The position numbers were made by a program, and so were the translations under genes. A stretch of DNA of 7,407 bases from Flavobacteriaceae bacterium (lineage in GTDB: Bacteria; Bacteroidota; Bacteroidia; Flavobacteriales; Flavobacteriaceae), in the NCBI GenBank assembly GCA_947472705.1, contig CANJDA010000109.1, forward strand, positions 1-7,407, given 5' to 3'. The notes beneath the pieces are model-generated. The model saw only the letters and a list, made by a program, of their open reading frames with translations, did not search any database and was not told the DNA's origin. This document shows positions 1 to 7,024 of this stretch, one piece after another (within the stretch, counting starts at the first letter, position 1; the number at the start of each line of letters is the position of its first letter).

Positions 1-929
1 AATCCACCTTGAATACAGTAAGCACCAAAATTTCCTTGTTTATCCAAAGCAATAAAACCCACTTGAATATCCTTAAGGTTTTTGTTCCTGTTTTTGGTTA
101 ATTTTACTATTCGAGATACCGCTTCCTCACAGGCTTGTTGTGGTGATTTTCCTTGACGCATTAATTCTACAACCAAATGGCAACCTGCAATGCGAATAAC
201 TTCTTCGCCATGACCAGTTGCTGTAGCAGCACCAATTTCGTTATCAACATATAAGCCAGCCCCAATGATAGGAGAATCACCAACCCTTCCGTGCATTTTA
301 AACGCCATGCCACTAGTAGTACACGCTCCTGAAAGATTTCCGTAACTATCTAATGCAATCATACCTATCGTGTCATGGTTTTCGATATTTGCAATAGGTT
401 TATACTGACTCGTTTTTAGCCATTCTTTCCATTCTTTTTCAGAAGCTTCCACCAATAAATTTTCTTTGGTAAAACCTTGTTCCAATGCAAATTGCAAAGC
501 ACCATCCCCAACCAACATAACATGGGGCGTTTTTTCCATTACTGCTCTAGCCACTGAAATAGGATGTTTTATATGTTCTAAACAAGCCACCGAACCAATA
601 TTGGCAAACTCATCCATAATACAAGCATCTAAGGTAACTCTGCCATCTCTATCCGGTCTTCCTCCATAACCTACGCTTCTTTCGTTTGGGTCACCTTCTG
701 GAATTTTCACTCCTGCCTCCACAGCATCAAGGGCGCGGCCATTATTTTTTAGTATTTCCCATGCGGCTCCATTGGCTTTTACCCCAAAATTCCATGTGGA
801 AATTACAATGGGCTGGTTGGATTTGCTTTTTGTTTTTGTCTCTTCATCTAATTTAGAAGTAAAGGAAGAAAATGCAAGTCCAACTGAACCTACAGCAGCT
901 GTTTTTATAAAATTTCTGCGATTTGACAT
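1..929 (-). CDS. N4-(beta-N-acetylglucosaminyl)-L-asparaginase (glycosylasparaginase), C-terminus cut by window edge
   Basis: Hydrolyses the GlcNAc-asparagine bond of N-glycoproteins, after peptide and outer sugars are removed, giving aspartate and an amino-GlcNAc that decays to GlcNAc and ammonia. The frame is open from ATG at 929 to the left edge (309 codons). An N-terminal twin-arginine motif (N-R-R-N-F-I-K, residues 3-9) and a short hydrophobic stretch to about residue 23 indicate Tat export to the periplasm. This is an Ntn-hydrolase precursor that cuts itself between D186 and T187 in H-D-T-I-G; T187 becomes the nucleophile. W46, T187, T205, R215, D218, T238 and G239 match, at a constant offset of 35, the active-site residues known for the Elizabethkingia meningoseptica enzyme (W11, T152, T170, R180, D183, T203, G204). 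That precursor is about 340 residues, so roughly 30 are missing here. It starts 12 bases after the hexosaminidase stop codon, so it is probably cotranscribed with it. No Shine-Dalgarno is visible, only A/T-rich sequence before the ATG. Family assignment is very secure; physiological substrate is inferred. Confidence 0.95.
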   Translation of the reverse strand, partial: MSNRRNFIKTAAVGSVGLAFSSFTSKLDEETKTKSKSNQPIVISTWNFGVKANGAAWEILKNNGRALDAVEAGVKIPEGDPNERSVGYGGRPDRDGRVTLDACIMDEFANIGSVACLEHIKHPISVARAVMEKTPHVMLVGDGALQFALEQGFTKENLLVEASEKEWKEWLKTSQYKPIANIENHDTIGMIALDSYGNLSGACTTSGMAFKMHGRVGDSPIIGAGLYVDNEIGAATATGHGEEVIRIAGCHLVVELMRQGKSPQQACEEAVSRIVKLTKNRNKNLKDIQVGFIALDKQGNFGAYCIQGG

Positions 930-941
930 AATGCTTTATTT

Positions 942-3212
942 TTATTCTACTCCAATTTCATCCACAAATAACCAAGCAGCTGACCCTGCTCCAGGGTTTC
1001 CTTCTGTTATGGTTCCCATATTGTTAGCAATAACTTTAATATATTGAGCATTTTGAGGTTCAATTTCTACAATAACATTCCCTTTGTCTTCTTGTATTTC
1101 TGCTAAAGAAACATGTTTTATACTTTGAAAATTTTGACCATCATTAGAAATGAGTACTTCTATCCCCGTTGGGTAGTAAATCCAACTTCCTTCACTTGAA
1201 AGGACGCTAACTTTTACTTTATTCACAAACATTTCTTTACCTAAATCAATAGTAGCATCCATATCTTTGCCTAAAAACCCAAGCCAATCTCTACCTATTT
1301 TACTCCTATTGGCTTGTATTCCATCAACCAAAGTAAAAGCGCCACCGTTACTATAGTTTTGATGGGGCTGATTGACTAAGGTTATCTTTTTGCCTGTTGC
1401 TTTATTCCAGAAAAAAGACTGCTCAATAACGGCGCTTTGCTGTTTATTGTTTTCAAAATAGGCCGCCCTAACTGTTTCGCTTTGGTTAATTAGTATCGGA
1501 GTATCATAAATCTCAGAATTTATATTTGGTATAGATCCGTCTATTGTAAAATGAATGCCTTTGGAACCATAAGCTGACTTTAAAGTGAACAAAACATTTT
1601 CTCCATTTAGGGAAGGATTTACATTTGATGTTACCTCAAAGATAGCTTTACTGTAATTAATATTCTTTTTATCAAAAGTCGGAAACTGTTGTATCATTCG
1701 GGTTTGAAAATCGGGAAAATTAGTAGGATTAGACGTTCCCCAAAGCACTTCAGACAGTGCCAACATTCTTGGGAAAATCATGTATTCGACATTTTGAGGA
1801 GTATTAATGTATTCGGTCCAAACATTGGCTTGAGCTCCTAATATATATGTAGCTTCTTCAGCATTCAACTCAGATGGAGTTGGGTTATAGGAATATACTT
1901 TTTCAACAGTGGTGTAACCTCCAATAGCTAAAGGTTCGCTTTTAGGGTCACCTTGGTAATGATCAAAATAACAATAGGAGCCAGGAGACATTATAACAAA
2001 ATGATGCTGCTTGGCTGCGGTTATTCCTCCTTCAGTTCCACGCCAACTCATCACTGTAGCATTGGGTGCCAAACCCCCTTCGAGTATTTCATCCCAACCA
2101 ATTAGTTTTTTCCCTTTACTGTTAATGAATTTCTCTATTCTTTGTACAAAATAACTTTGGAGTTCGTGTTCGTCTTTAAGTCCGTTTTCTTTTATTATGC
2201 TTTGACAATTGGGGCAGTTTTTCCAGCGTGTTTTAGGACATTCGTCACCACCAACATGAATGTATTGTGAAGGAAATAACTCCATTACTTCGGTTAAAAT
2301 ATCTTCCAGAAAAGTAAAGGTTTCTTCTTTAGGGCAAAAGACATCTTCAAATCCTCCCCATCGTTTTGCTACTTCAAAAGGCCCTCCAGCACAAGAATAT
2401 TCTGGATAAGCTGCTAAAGCTGCACGTGAATGCCCTGGCATTTCTATTTCGGGAACTATAGTAATGTGACGTTGCGTTGCATAAGAGACAATATCTTTAA
2501 TTTCTTCTTGAGTATAAAACCCCCCATAGTGAATATCGTCATAGGTTTTGTCGTTATAATGGCCAATCATAGAGCCATTTCGCCAGGCACCAACATCGGT
2601 AAGTTTAGGGTATTTTTTTATTTCAATGCGCCAACCTTGATCATCGGTTAAATGCCAATGAAAAGTATTGAATTTATACATTACGAGATAATCAATATAC
2701 TTTTTGACAAAATCAACTGGAAAGAAATGTCGACTTACATCCAAATGCATTCCTCGCCAAGCATATTTAGGTTGATCATAAATTTTTAGTCGAGGCAAAC
2801 TAATTTTTTGTTTTTTTTCAAAAGGGATAATTTGCAAAAGTGTTTGAATCCCATTAAATAAACCTTCGTTTTGTTCTGCTGCTATAACAATGGTAGTCTT
2901 TGAAATAGTAAGTTTATAGCTTTCCGAGTTATCACTTTGAATTTCATCGACTGAATGACTAAGACATATTTTAGAAACTTTGCTAGCGGCAGGTACAATT
3001 TTTAACTTCATTCCCGTTTGTTCAATTATAGCCTGTTGAAGAAATTGAGCTTCAAACATATTGGGATCTGCTTGAATTACTGTTTTTTTATTTATAACAA
3101 AAAAACCTTTGTTTATTTTTATTGATTGAGGTTGAGGAATTAATGCTAATGGACTTTGTGAAAAAGCACTAATGCATAGTAGTAACAATAAAAGCGTTAT
3201 TCTCTTTGCCAT
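942..3212 (-). CDS. Secreted beta-N-acetylhexosaminidase, glycoside hydrolase family 20
   Basis: Exo-acting enzyme removing terminal beta-linked GlcNAc or GalNAc from glycoconjugates or chito-oligosaccharides by substrate-assisted catalysis. 756 residues. A Sec signal peptide covers about residues 1-18; C13 is preceded by leucine, which does not fit a lipobox. Domains: GH20 N-terminal domain (about 22-145), GH20 catalytic barrel (about 148-490), chitobiase C-terminal-like domain (about 525-600, with F-T-I-D-G-S), and an F5/8-type (discoidin-like) carbohydrate-binding domain (about 615-756). The catalytic pair is D323-E324 in H-V-G-G-D-E. R161, W373, W390, Y415, D417, W465 and E467 line up with the substrate-pocket residues of characterised GH20 enzymes, so it should be active. 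A cysteine cluster follows the catalytic pair (C325, C333, C336). No type IX secretion C-terminal domain is evident, so a periplasmic location is likely. The glycosylasparaginase follows 12 bases downstream. ATG at 3212 is chosen because the signal peptide begins there. Whether the natural substrate is N-glycan, chitin fragment or peptidoglycan sugar cannot be read from sequence. Confidence 0.96.
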   Translation of the reverse strand: MAKRITLLLLLLCISAFSQSPLALIPQPQSIKINKGFFVINKKTVIQADPNMFEAQFLQQAIIEQTGMKLKIVPAASKVSKICLSHSVDEIQSDNSESYKLTISKTTIVIAAEQNEGLFNGIQTLLQIIPFEKKQKISLPRLKIYDQPKYAWRGMHLDVSRHFFPVDFVKKYIDYLVMYKFNTFHWHLTDDQGWRIEIKKYPKLTDVGAWRNGSMIGHYNDKTYDDIHYGGFYTQEEIKDIVSYATQRHITIVPEIEMPGHSRAALAAYPEYSCAGGPFEVAKRWGGFEDVFCPKEETFTFLEDILTEVMELFPSQYIHVGGDECPKTRWKNCPNCQSIIKENGLKDEHELQSYFVQRIEKFINSKGKKLIGWDEILEGGLAPNATVMSWRGTEGGITAAKQHHFVIMSPGSYCYFDHYQGDPKSEPLAIGGYTTVEKVYSYNPTPSELNAEEATYILGAQANVWTEYINTPQNVEYMIFPRMLALSEVLWGTSNPTNFPDFQTRMIQQFPTFDKKNINYSKAIFEVTSNVNPSLNGENVLFTLKSAYGSKGIHFTIDGSIPNINSEIYDTPILINQSETVRAAYFENNKQQSAVIEQSFFWNKATGKKITLVNQPHQNYSNGGAFTLVDGIQANRSKIGRDWLGFLGKDMDATIDLGKEMFVNKVKVSVLSSEGSWIYYPTGIEVLISNDGQNFQSIKHVSLAEIQEDKGNVIVEIEPQNAQYIKVIANNMGTITEGNPGAGSAAWLFVDEIGVE

Positions 3213-3234
3213 AGAAGTGAAGTTTGTAATTGGC

Positions 3235-3242
3235 TAAATTTA
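3235..3242 (-). promoter_or_regulatory. Possible -7 box for the hexosaminidase-asparaginase operon
   Basis: On the minus strand this reads TAAATTTA, one base off the Bacteroidota -7 consensus TAnnTTTG, and it lies 22 bases before the hexosaminidase ATG. It is downstream of the hairpin terminator of the preceding gene, where a promoter for this operon would be expected. No TTG-type -33 element is found at the usual spacing, and the surroundings are A/T-rich, so the match could be chance. Confidence 0.25.
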
Positions 3243-3257
3243 CATAAAAAAAAAGTT

Positions 3258-3284
3258 AAAAAAAATGCCTCAATTAAATGAGGC
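3258..3284 (-). terminator. Rho-independent terminator after the DUF5686 gene
   Basis: A 6-bp GC-rich stem (GCCTCA paired with TGAGGC, positions 3267-3272 and 3279-3284) closes a 6-base loop. On the minus strand it is followed, after one A, by eight consecutive T (3265 down to 3258). It lies about 40 bases after the DUF5686 stop codon and before the hexosaminidase start, and so separates the two transcription units. The plus strand also has a run of seven T after the stem, so the hairpin could work in both directions, but no plus-strand gene leads into it. Confidence 0.85.
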
Positions 3285-3324
3285 TTTTTTTATTGATATG
3301 AGAATCTAAATTACTAGTTGATTT

Positions 3325-5805
3325 TTAAAAATAAAATCCAAATGAGCCTTTAATGGTGAAGTTGTGAGTTTCAGGGAGGTTTCGGTAGTTACCACGCCAT
3401 GCAAAATCCAAGCGGAATACTTTGAAAATATTTCCAATTCCTGCATTGTATTCCCAATAGGGTTTTTCGGGTGCTTTATATACTAATCCAGAAGCATTGA
3501 TGGCTTTGTTTTCATCGGAGATTGTACCATAAACACCTTTAATTCCTATAATTTCTCTTAAATTTAATTTTCTTATTCCTGGTATTCGAGCAAATATTTT
3601 TCCGTTAAAGTTATGTTCCCATTGGAATGTAGCGTATTTATCGGCTACAAATTCGTAAAAATTTAAATTGCTAAAAGTGTTGTCTATAATAAAATAAGTT
3701 TGGTTTCCTGGTACTACACTCATTAATCCTAAAGGAATTTTCCCAAATGTTTCTCCCAATTCCATTATAAAATTAGAACGCCCAATGGCTCCAATAATAA
3801 TGGGTTGCTTATAATACAGTTGTATTTTTTGATAATCAAAATCACTGTGAATAAAACCTTTAAAACCTTGACTATAATTGACGAAAAAACGACTGTAAGG
3901 AGCATCAATATCGCGACGTTCTACACCATAACCAATGGTTTTCTTTTTGGGAGTAAACTCGATTTGAACATTTAATTCAGATTGCTTTACTTCACTTTTG
4001 GTCGTTGTAAAAGTATCATCAGTATAATAATCCAATTTAAATGTTGGTGAAGCCGATTCTAATGTTCGATAAGTAAATCCGAGTTGAAAAGTCAAGTTTT
4101 TTACAGGTTCAATTTCAGCAGCTAAACTGGTCAGATTAATATTGGTTAATTTTCCATTAGAACCTGTGGTAAATAACCCAGATGAAGCATAACTTCTTCC
4201 AAGCACATCATTAGTAGTGGTCAAACTGGCTCCTATTTGTTCAATATCGCGACGATTCCCACCGGATATGATAATTCTATTTTTCTTGTCAATCATCCAT
4301 TTCCCAGAAGCACCATATTTAAACTTATTGTCTCCAAATCCGTAAGCCGTATAAGCTTGAATTCTCCATAAATCATTAGGCCCAAAATAGGTTCTTCCTC
4401 CTGCTCTAAGTCGGTAGCCTTCTACTTCATTATATCCAAAAGAAGAAAAGATTGGCCCGTAATCAAAGTGTCCAAATTGGATATAACCGCTTCCTAAAAT
4501 AGAGACCAAATTATAAATTTGCTTAAAACGTTTGACTGTTTTAAGAGTGTCAATCATTTTATAAATTTTGACCTCATCTTTATTAAGATTTTCAAATCGG
4601 TTTTCTTCCCAATAGTCATCTGATTTGGCGTAGACAGAATTGTCAATATAGTTTATATCATCTTTGTAAAACTTGTCGGGTTTCTTTTGATCAAATTTAA
4701 AATTTTTATAAAGTGTGGTTCTTTTTCCGTAAACTCCTTTGGATTCCTCTTTTTTTCTCAAGGCAAAATCCGACATCATGTAATCTCTAGTTGGCAGAAA
4801 AACGGAATCGTTTAACACTTCAAATTCTTGTTCTAAATAAATGTCTTTAACCCAGTTAATATTGGCGCTTTTGGTAATAGCCATATTTATTTTCTTGATG
4901 GCAAAAGTGGTATCGTTTACCCAAAAATCTCCTTTAAAGGTCAATTCGTTTTTACGGCGAGGATAGAAAACAATATTATAACACAATTTGTTGTCAATAA
5001 CAGCGGTATCAGCTAAAACATAGTTGTATACATCAATACCAGTTCTTGATAATGGGCTGGTAAAGCTCTTGTCAAAAAAGTAAAGGTAGTTGTCATAAAT
5101 ATCAAAGTCATTATACAAGTCTTTGATAAACATATTTACACCATCACCGTTTCCTAAACCCGAATTTTTGTTGGCTTTTAATATTTCTTTAGTTCTTTTC
5201 GTTTCATTATCTCCATAAAACTCAGAAATGGACTCATTGATAAAGATGGGTAAATACGTTTTACCTGTAACTCTTGAGGTATCAATATTTTTGAAAACAA
5301 ACTCCATTCCTTTGAAAATTTTATTTTTCATAAAGGCACTGTCAATGGTATTCATGTCAAACTCCACCTTTTCATACTTATCGTATTGGTATTGTTTGAA
5401 CATCTTTAAACCATTCTTTCTACGGCGTTCCCAAATTTTTCTCAAAATATCCAACGCTGGATTATTCTTCTTAGAAGTCTTCCCTGCATAAATTTTCACT
5501 TCTTTCAAAGCATTGCCTTCGGTAAGGATTACCTTGAAATCGAAATTTACTTTTTCAGGTAGCTTTACTATTTTATCGGGAAAGCCTACAAAAGATACTA
5601 CCAATTCGGTATAATTGTCTGGAGATTCTATATAAAAACGTCCGTCTTCATTAGAGACTACTCCTGTATTTGATCCTTTAAATACCACATTCGCATACGG
5701 AATTGGTTGTTTAGAATTATCAAGTACAACACCACTGACTTTTGTTTGGGCAGAAACTAAATTGGCGATTAGAATTAAAAAAAAACTAAAAATTATCTTT
5801 TTCAT
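3325..5805 (-). CDS. Outer-membrane protein with CarboxypepD_reg-like and DUF5686 domains, function unknown
   Basis: With the start at ATG 5805 the protein has 826 residues. Residues 1-19 form a clear Sec signal peptide (two lysines, hydrophobic core, V-S-A before Q20). Residues about 22-95 are a CarboxypepD_reg-like beta-sandwich (V-S-G-V-V ... P-I-P-Y-A-N-V ... D-G-R-F), the fold that heads many Bacteroidota outer-membrane proteins. The rest resembles DUF5686: a soluble part with the N-P-A-L-D-I-L-R segment near 115-122 and, from about 435 to the end, alternating polar/aromatic strands typical of a beta-barrel. The last residue is F (G-F-Y-F), the usual C-terminal aromatic of outer-membrane barrels. 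The same frame continues 14 codons upstream to a TTG at 5847, but that stretch lies inside the terminator hairpin of the preceding gene and would put a charged tail before the signal peptide, so I reject it. The gene is flanked by terminators and looks monocistronic. No catalytic motif is recognisable; family knowledge gives no firm function. Confidence 0.9.
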   Translation of the reverse strand: MKKIIFSFFLILIANLVSAQTKVSGVVLDNSKQPIPYANVVFKGSNTGVVSNEDGRFYIESPDNYTELVVSFVGFPDKIVKLPEKVNFDFKVILTEGNALKEVKIYAGKTSKKNNPALDILRKIWERRRKNGLKMFKQYQYDKYEKVEFDMNTIDSAFMKNKIFKGMEFVFKNIDTSRVTGKTYLPIFINESISEFYGDNETKRTKEILKANKNSGLGNGDGVNMFIKDLYNDFDIYDNYLYFFDKSFTSPLSRTGIDVYNYVLADTAVIDNKLCYNIVFYPRRKNELTFKGDFWVNDTTFAIKKINMAITKSANINWVKDIYLEQEFEVLNDSVFLPTRDYMMSDFALRKKEESKGVYGKRTTLYKNFKFDQKKPDKFYKDDINYIDNSVYAKSDDYWEENRFENLNKDEVKIYKMIDTLKTVKRFKQIYNLVSILGSGYIQFGHFDYGPIFSSFGYNEVEGYRLRAGGRTYFGPNDLWRIQAYTAYGFGDNKFKYGASGKWMIDKKNRIIISGGNRRDIEQIGASLTTTNDVLGRSYASSGLFTTGSNGKLTNINLTSLAAEIEPVKNLTFQLGFTYRTLESASPTFKLDYYTDDTFTTTKSEVKQSELNVQIEFTPKKKTIGYGVERRDIDAPYSRFFVNYSQGFKGFIHSDFDYQKIQLYYKQPIIIGAIGRSNFIMELGETFGKIPLGLMSVVPGNQTYFIIDNTFSNLNFYEFVADKYATFQWEHNFNGKIFARIPGIRKLNLREIIGIKGVYGTISDENKAINASGLVYKAPEKPYWEYNAGIGNIFKVFRLDFAWRGNYRNLPETHNFTIKGSFGFYF

Positions 5806-5809
5806 AAAT

Positions 5810-5844
5810 AAAAAAACTTCATCAAAGAAGGTTTGATGAAGTTT
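5810..5844 (-). terminator. Strong hairpin terminator of pdhB, abutting the next start codon
   Basis: A perfect 13-bp inverted repeat (5814-5826 with 5832-5844) encloses a 5-base loop (5827-5831). On the minus strand the stem runs straight into T residues (seven T from 5816 to 5810, three of them in the stem). It lies 20 bases after the pdhB stop codon, as expected for its intrinsic terminator. It is unusual in that only 8 bases separate the stem from the ATG of the DUF5686 gene at 5805, so the hairpin occupies that gene's ribosome-binding region if it is in the same transcript. The plus strand lacks a T-run after the stem. Confidence 0.85.
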
Positions 5845-5852
5845 CAAATATA
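5845..5852 (-). promoter_or_regulatory. Possible -7 box for the DUF5686 gene
   Basis: The minus strand reads TATATTTG, an exact match to the Bacteroidota -7 consensus TAnnTTTG, between the pdhB stop codon and the terminator hairpin. It ends 39 bases before the preferred ATG at 5805. Transcription starting a few bases downstream would begin within the left arm of the hairpin, giving a leader that cannot form the full stem. No TTG -33 element is visible about 19 bases upstream. The short consensus and A/T-rich sequence keep confidence low. Confidence 0.4.
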
Positions 5853-5864
5853 GGTAAAATTCTA

Positions 5865-6842
5865 TTATTTGTATGCTACTTTTTTAACGGCTTTGATTAC
5901 ATCTTCGGCATTTGGTAACCACTCTTTTAAAAGCGTTGGCGAATATGGTGCAGGCGTATCAGCCGTGGTGATTCTTTGAATTGGAGCATCCAAATAATCG
6001 AACGCTTTTTCTTGAACCATATAGGTAATTTCAGAAGCGACACTAGCAAATGGCCAAGCTTCTTCCAAAACTACTAATCGGTTAGTTTTTTTAACCGAAT
6101 TAATTATCGTATCATAATCCATTGGACGCACCGTTCTTAAGTCGATAATTTCACATGAAATCCCTTCTTTGGCCAATTCATCTGCAGCAATGATTGCTTC
6201 TTTAATTATTTTTCCAAAAGAAACTATAGTAACATCAGTTCCTTCTCTTTTAATATCGGCAACACCAAGTGGAATTGTATATTCTCCTTCAGGCACTTCT
6301 CCTTTGTCACCATACATTTGTTCCGACTCCATAAAAATTACTGGGTCATTATCACGGATAGCTGATTTCAATAAACCTTTAGCATCATAAACAGTAGAAG
6401 GAACTACTACTTTTAACCCAGGAGTGTTGGCAAACCAGTTTTCAAAAGCCTGAGAGTGTGTTGCTCCTAACTGTCCTGCAGAAGCAGTTGGACCACGAAA
6501 AACCATAGGCATAGGAAATTGTCCCGCCGACATTTGACGCATTTTAGCTGCATTATTGATTATTTGGTCAATACCTACTAATGAGAAATTGAAAGTCATA
6601 TACTCTACAATAGGGCGGCAACCGTTCATGGCTGAACCTACTGCAATTCCAGCAAAACCAAGTTCTGCAATTGGGGTATCGATTACTCTTTTTGGTCCAA
6701 ATTCATCAAGCATACCTTTTGAAGCTTTGTATGCACCATTGTATTCGGCAACTTCCTCACCCATTAAATATACGGATTCGTCGCGACGCATTTCTTCACT
6801 CATTGCTTCGGCAATCGCTTCTCTAAATTGTATCGTTCTCAT
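5865..6842 (-). CDS. pdhB: Pyruvate dehydrogenase E1 component, beta subunit
   Basis: Cytoplasmic beta chain of the heterotetrameric, thiamine-diphosphate-dependent E1, which decarboxylates pyruvate and passes the acetyl group to the lipoyl domain of E2. 325 residues, the normal length. It has a transketolase-like pyrimidine-binding domain (about 4-178) with the ThDP-activating glutamate E60 in D-T-P-I-A-E-L-G-F, and H129 in G-A-T-H-S-Q. The transketolase C-terminal domain (about 198-316) contains the I-D-L-R-T-V-R-P-M-D motif. R-G-P-T-A-S-A-G followed by H-S-Q-A-F-E-N-W and the later E-Q-M-Y-G resemble pyruvate rather than branched-chain E1 beta chains, though substrate assignment from one subunit is not absolute. 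No E1 alpha, E2 or E3 gene is in the window, so its partners are encoded elsewhere. It is transcribed away from etfB out of a shared 245-base region and ends in its own strong terminator. The ATG at 6842 gives the normal N-terminus (M-R-T-I-Q-F-R-E-A); no Shine-Dalgarno precedes it. Confidence 0.95.
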   Translation of the reverse strand: MRTIQFREAIAEAMSEEMRRDESVYLMGEEVAEYNGAYKASKGMLDEFGPKRVIDTPIAELGFAGIAVGSAMNGCRPIVEYMTFNFSLVGIDQIINNAAKMRQMSAGQFPMPMVFRGPTASAGQLGATHSQAFENWFANTPGLKVVVPSTVYDAKGLLKSAIRDNDPVIFMESEQMYGDKGEVPEGEYTIPLGVADIKREGTDVTIVSFGKIIKEAIIAADELAKEGISCEIIDLRTVRPMDYDTIINSVKKTNRLVVLEEAWPFASVASEITYMVQEKAFDYLDAPIQRITTADTPAPYSPTLLKEWLPNAEDVIKAVKKVAYK

Positions 6843-6877
6843 ATTAGGATTCTATTACGGTCAATAATTTTGAATGG

Positions 6878-6885
6878 CAAAAATA
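6878..6885 (-). promoter_or_regulatory. Possible -7 box for pdhB
   Basis: The minus strand reads TATTTTTG, matching TAnnTTTG, and ends 35 bases before the pdhB ATG. This is nearly the same distance as the matching box in front of etfB on the other strand. No convincing TTG -33 element lies at the usual spacing, and the region is rich in T-runs, so chance matches are possible. Confidence 0.4.
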
Positions 6886-7012
6886 AAAATTAAAAACGAT
6901 TAAAAAACATATTTGACTTATAAATAATCAACCACAAAACCTTTAACAATTTGAATAAAAAAGGATTTAGATCTTTTCTCTTTTACGAAATCGATATAAT
7001 ACTGAAATATGT

Positions 7013-7024
7013 TATGCGTGCATA
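7013..7024. promoter_or_regulatory. Palindrome upstream of etfB, possible operator
   Basis: TATGC-GT-GCATA is a perfect 5-bp inverted repeat around a 2-base centre. It stands out as the most GC-containing element in an A/T-rich divergent promoter region. Its centre is roughly 30 bases upstream of the etfB -7 box, about where a transcription activator would bind. I do not recognise the site as that of a known regulator. Confidence 0.25.

Noticed and set aside
466..1047. Short plus-strand open frames at 466-669 and 772-1047 opposite the asparaginase and hexosaminidase genes
   Set aside because: They lie antisense to well-conserved enzymes, their translations resemble no family, and they have no promoter or start signals of their own.
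2430..2651. Plus-strand open frame inside the hexosaminidase gene
   Set aside because: Antisense shadow of the GH20 catalytic domain, with no recognisable protein features.
3174..3176. Cysteine 13 in the hexosaminidase signal peptide as a lipoprotein attachment site
   Set aside because: The residue before it is leucine rather than the small residue required by a lipobox, and a normal Sec cleavage region follows near residue 18.
3904..4251. A 14-base direct repeat (TCAATATCGCGACG) occurring twice within the DUF5686 gene
   Set aside because: Both copies encode R-R-D-I plus an acidic residue in the same frame and have no repeat structure around them; shared codons or chance explain them better than a mobile or regulatory repeat.
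5228..5491. Plus-strand open frame with hydrophobic stretches inside the DUF5686 gene
   Set aside because: The hydrophobicity arises from the reverse complement of lysine/phenylalanine/asparagine-rich codons. It is antisense to a continuous coding frame.
6169..6867. Plus-strand open frames at 6169-6390 and 6556-6867 opposite pdhB
   Set aside because: Both are antisense to a conserved central-metabolism gene and show no family resemblance; the second ends in the divergent promoter region without being explained by it.
6982..7000. TTTACG and TATAAT as an E. coli-type promoter in front of etfB
   Set aside because: The spacing is only 7 bases, and Bacteroidota primary sigma factors do not use this consensus.
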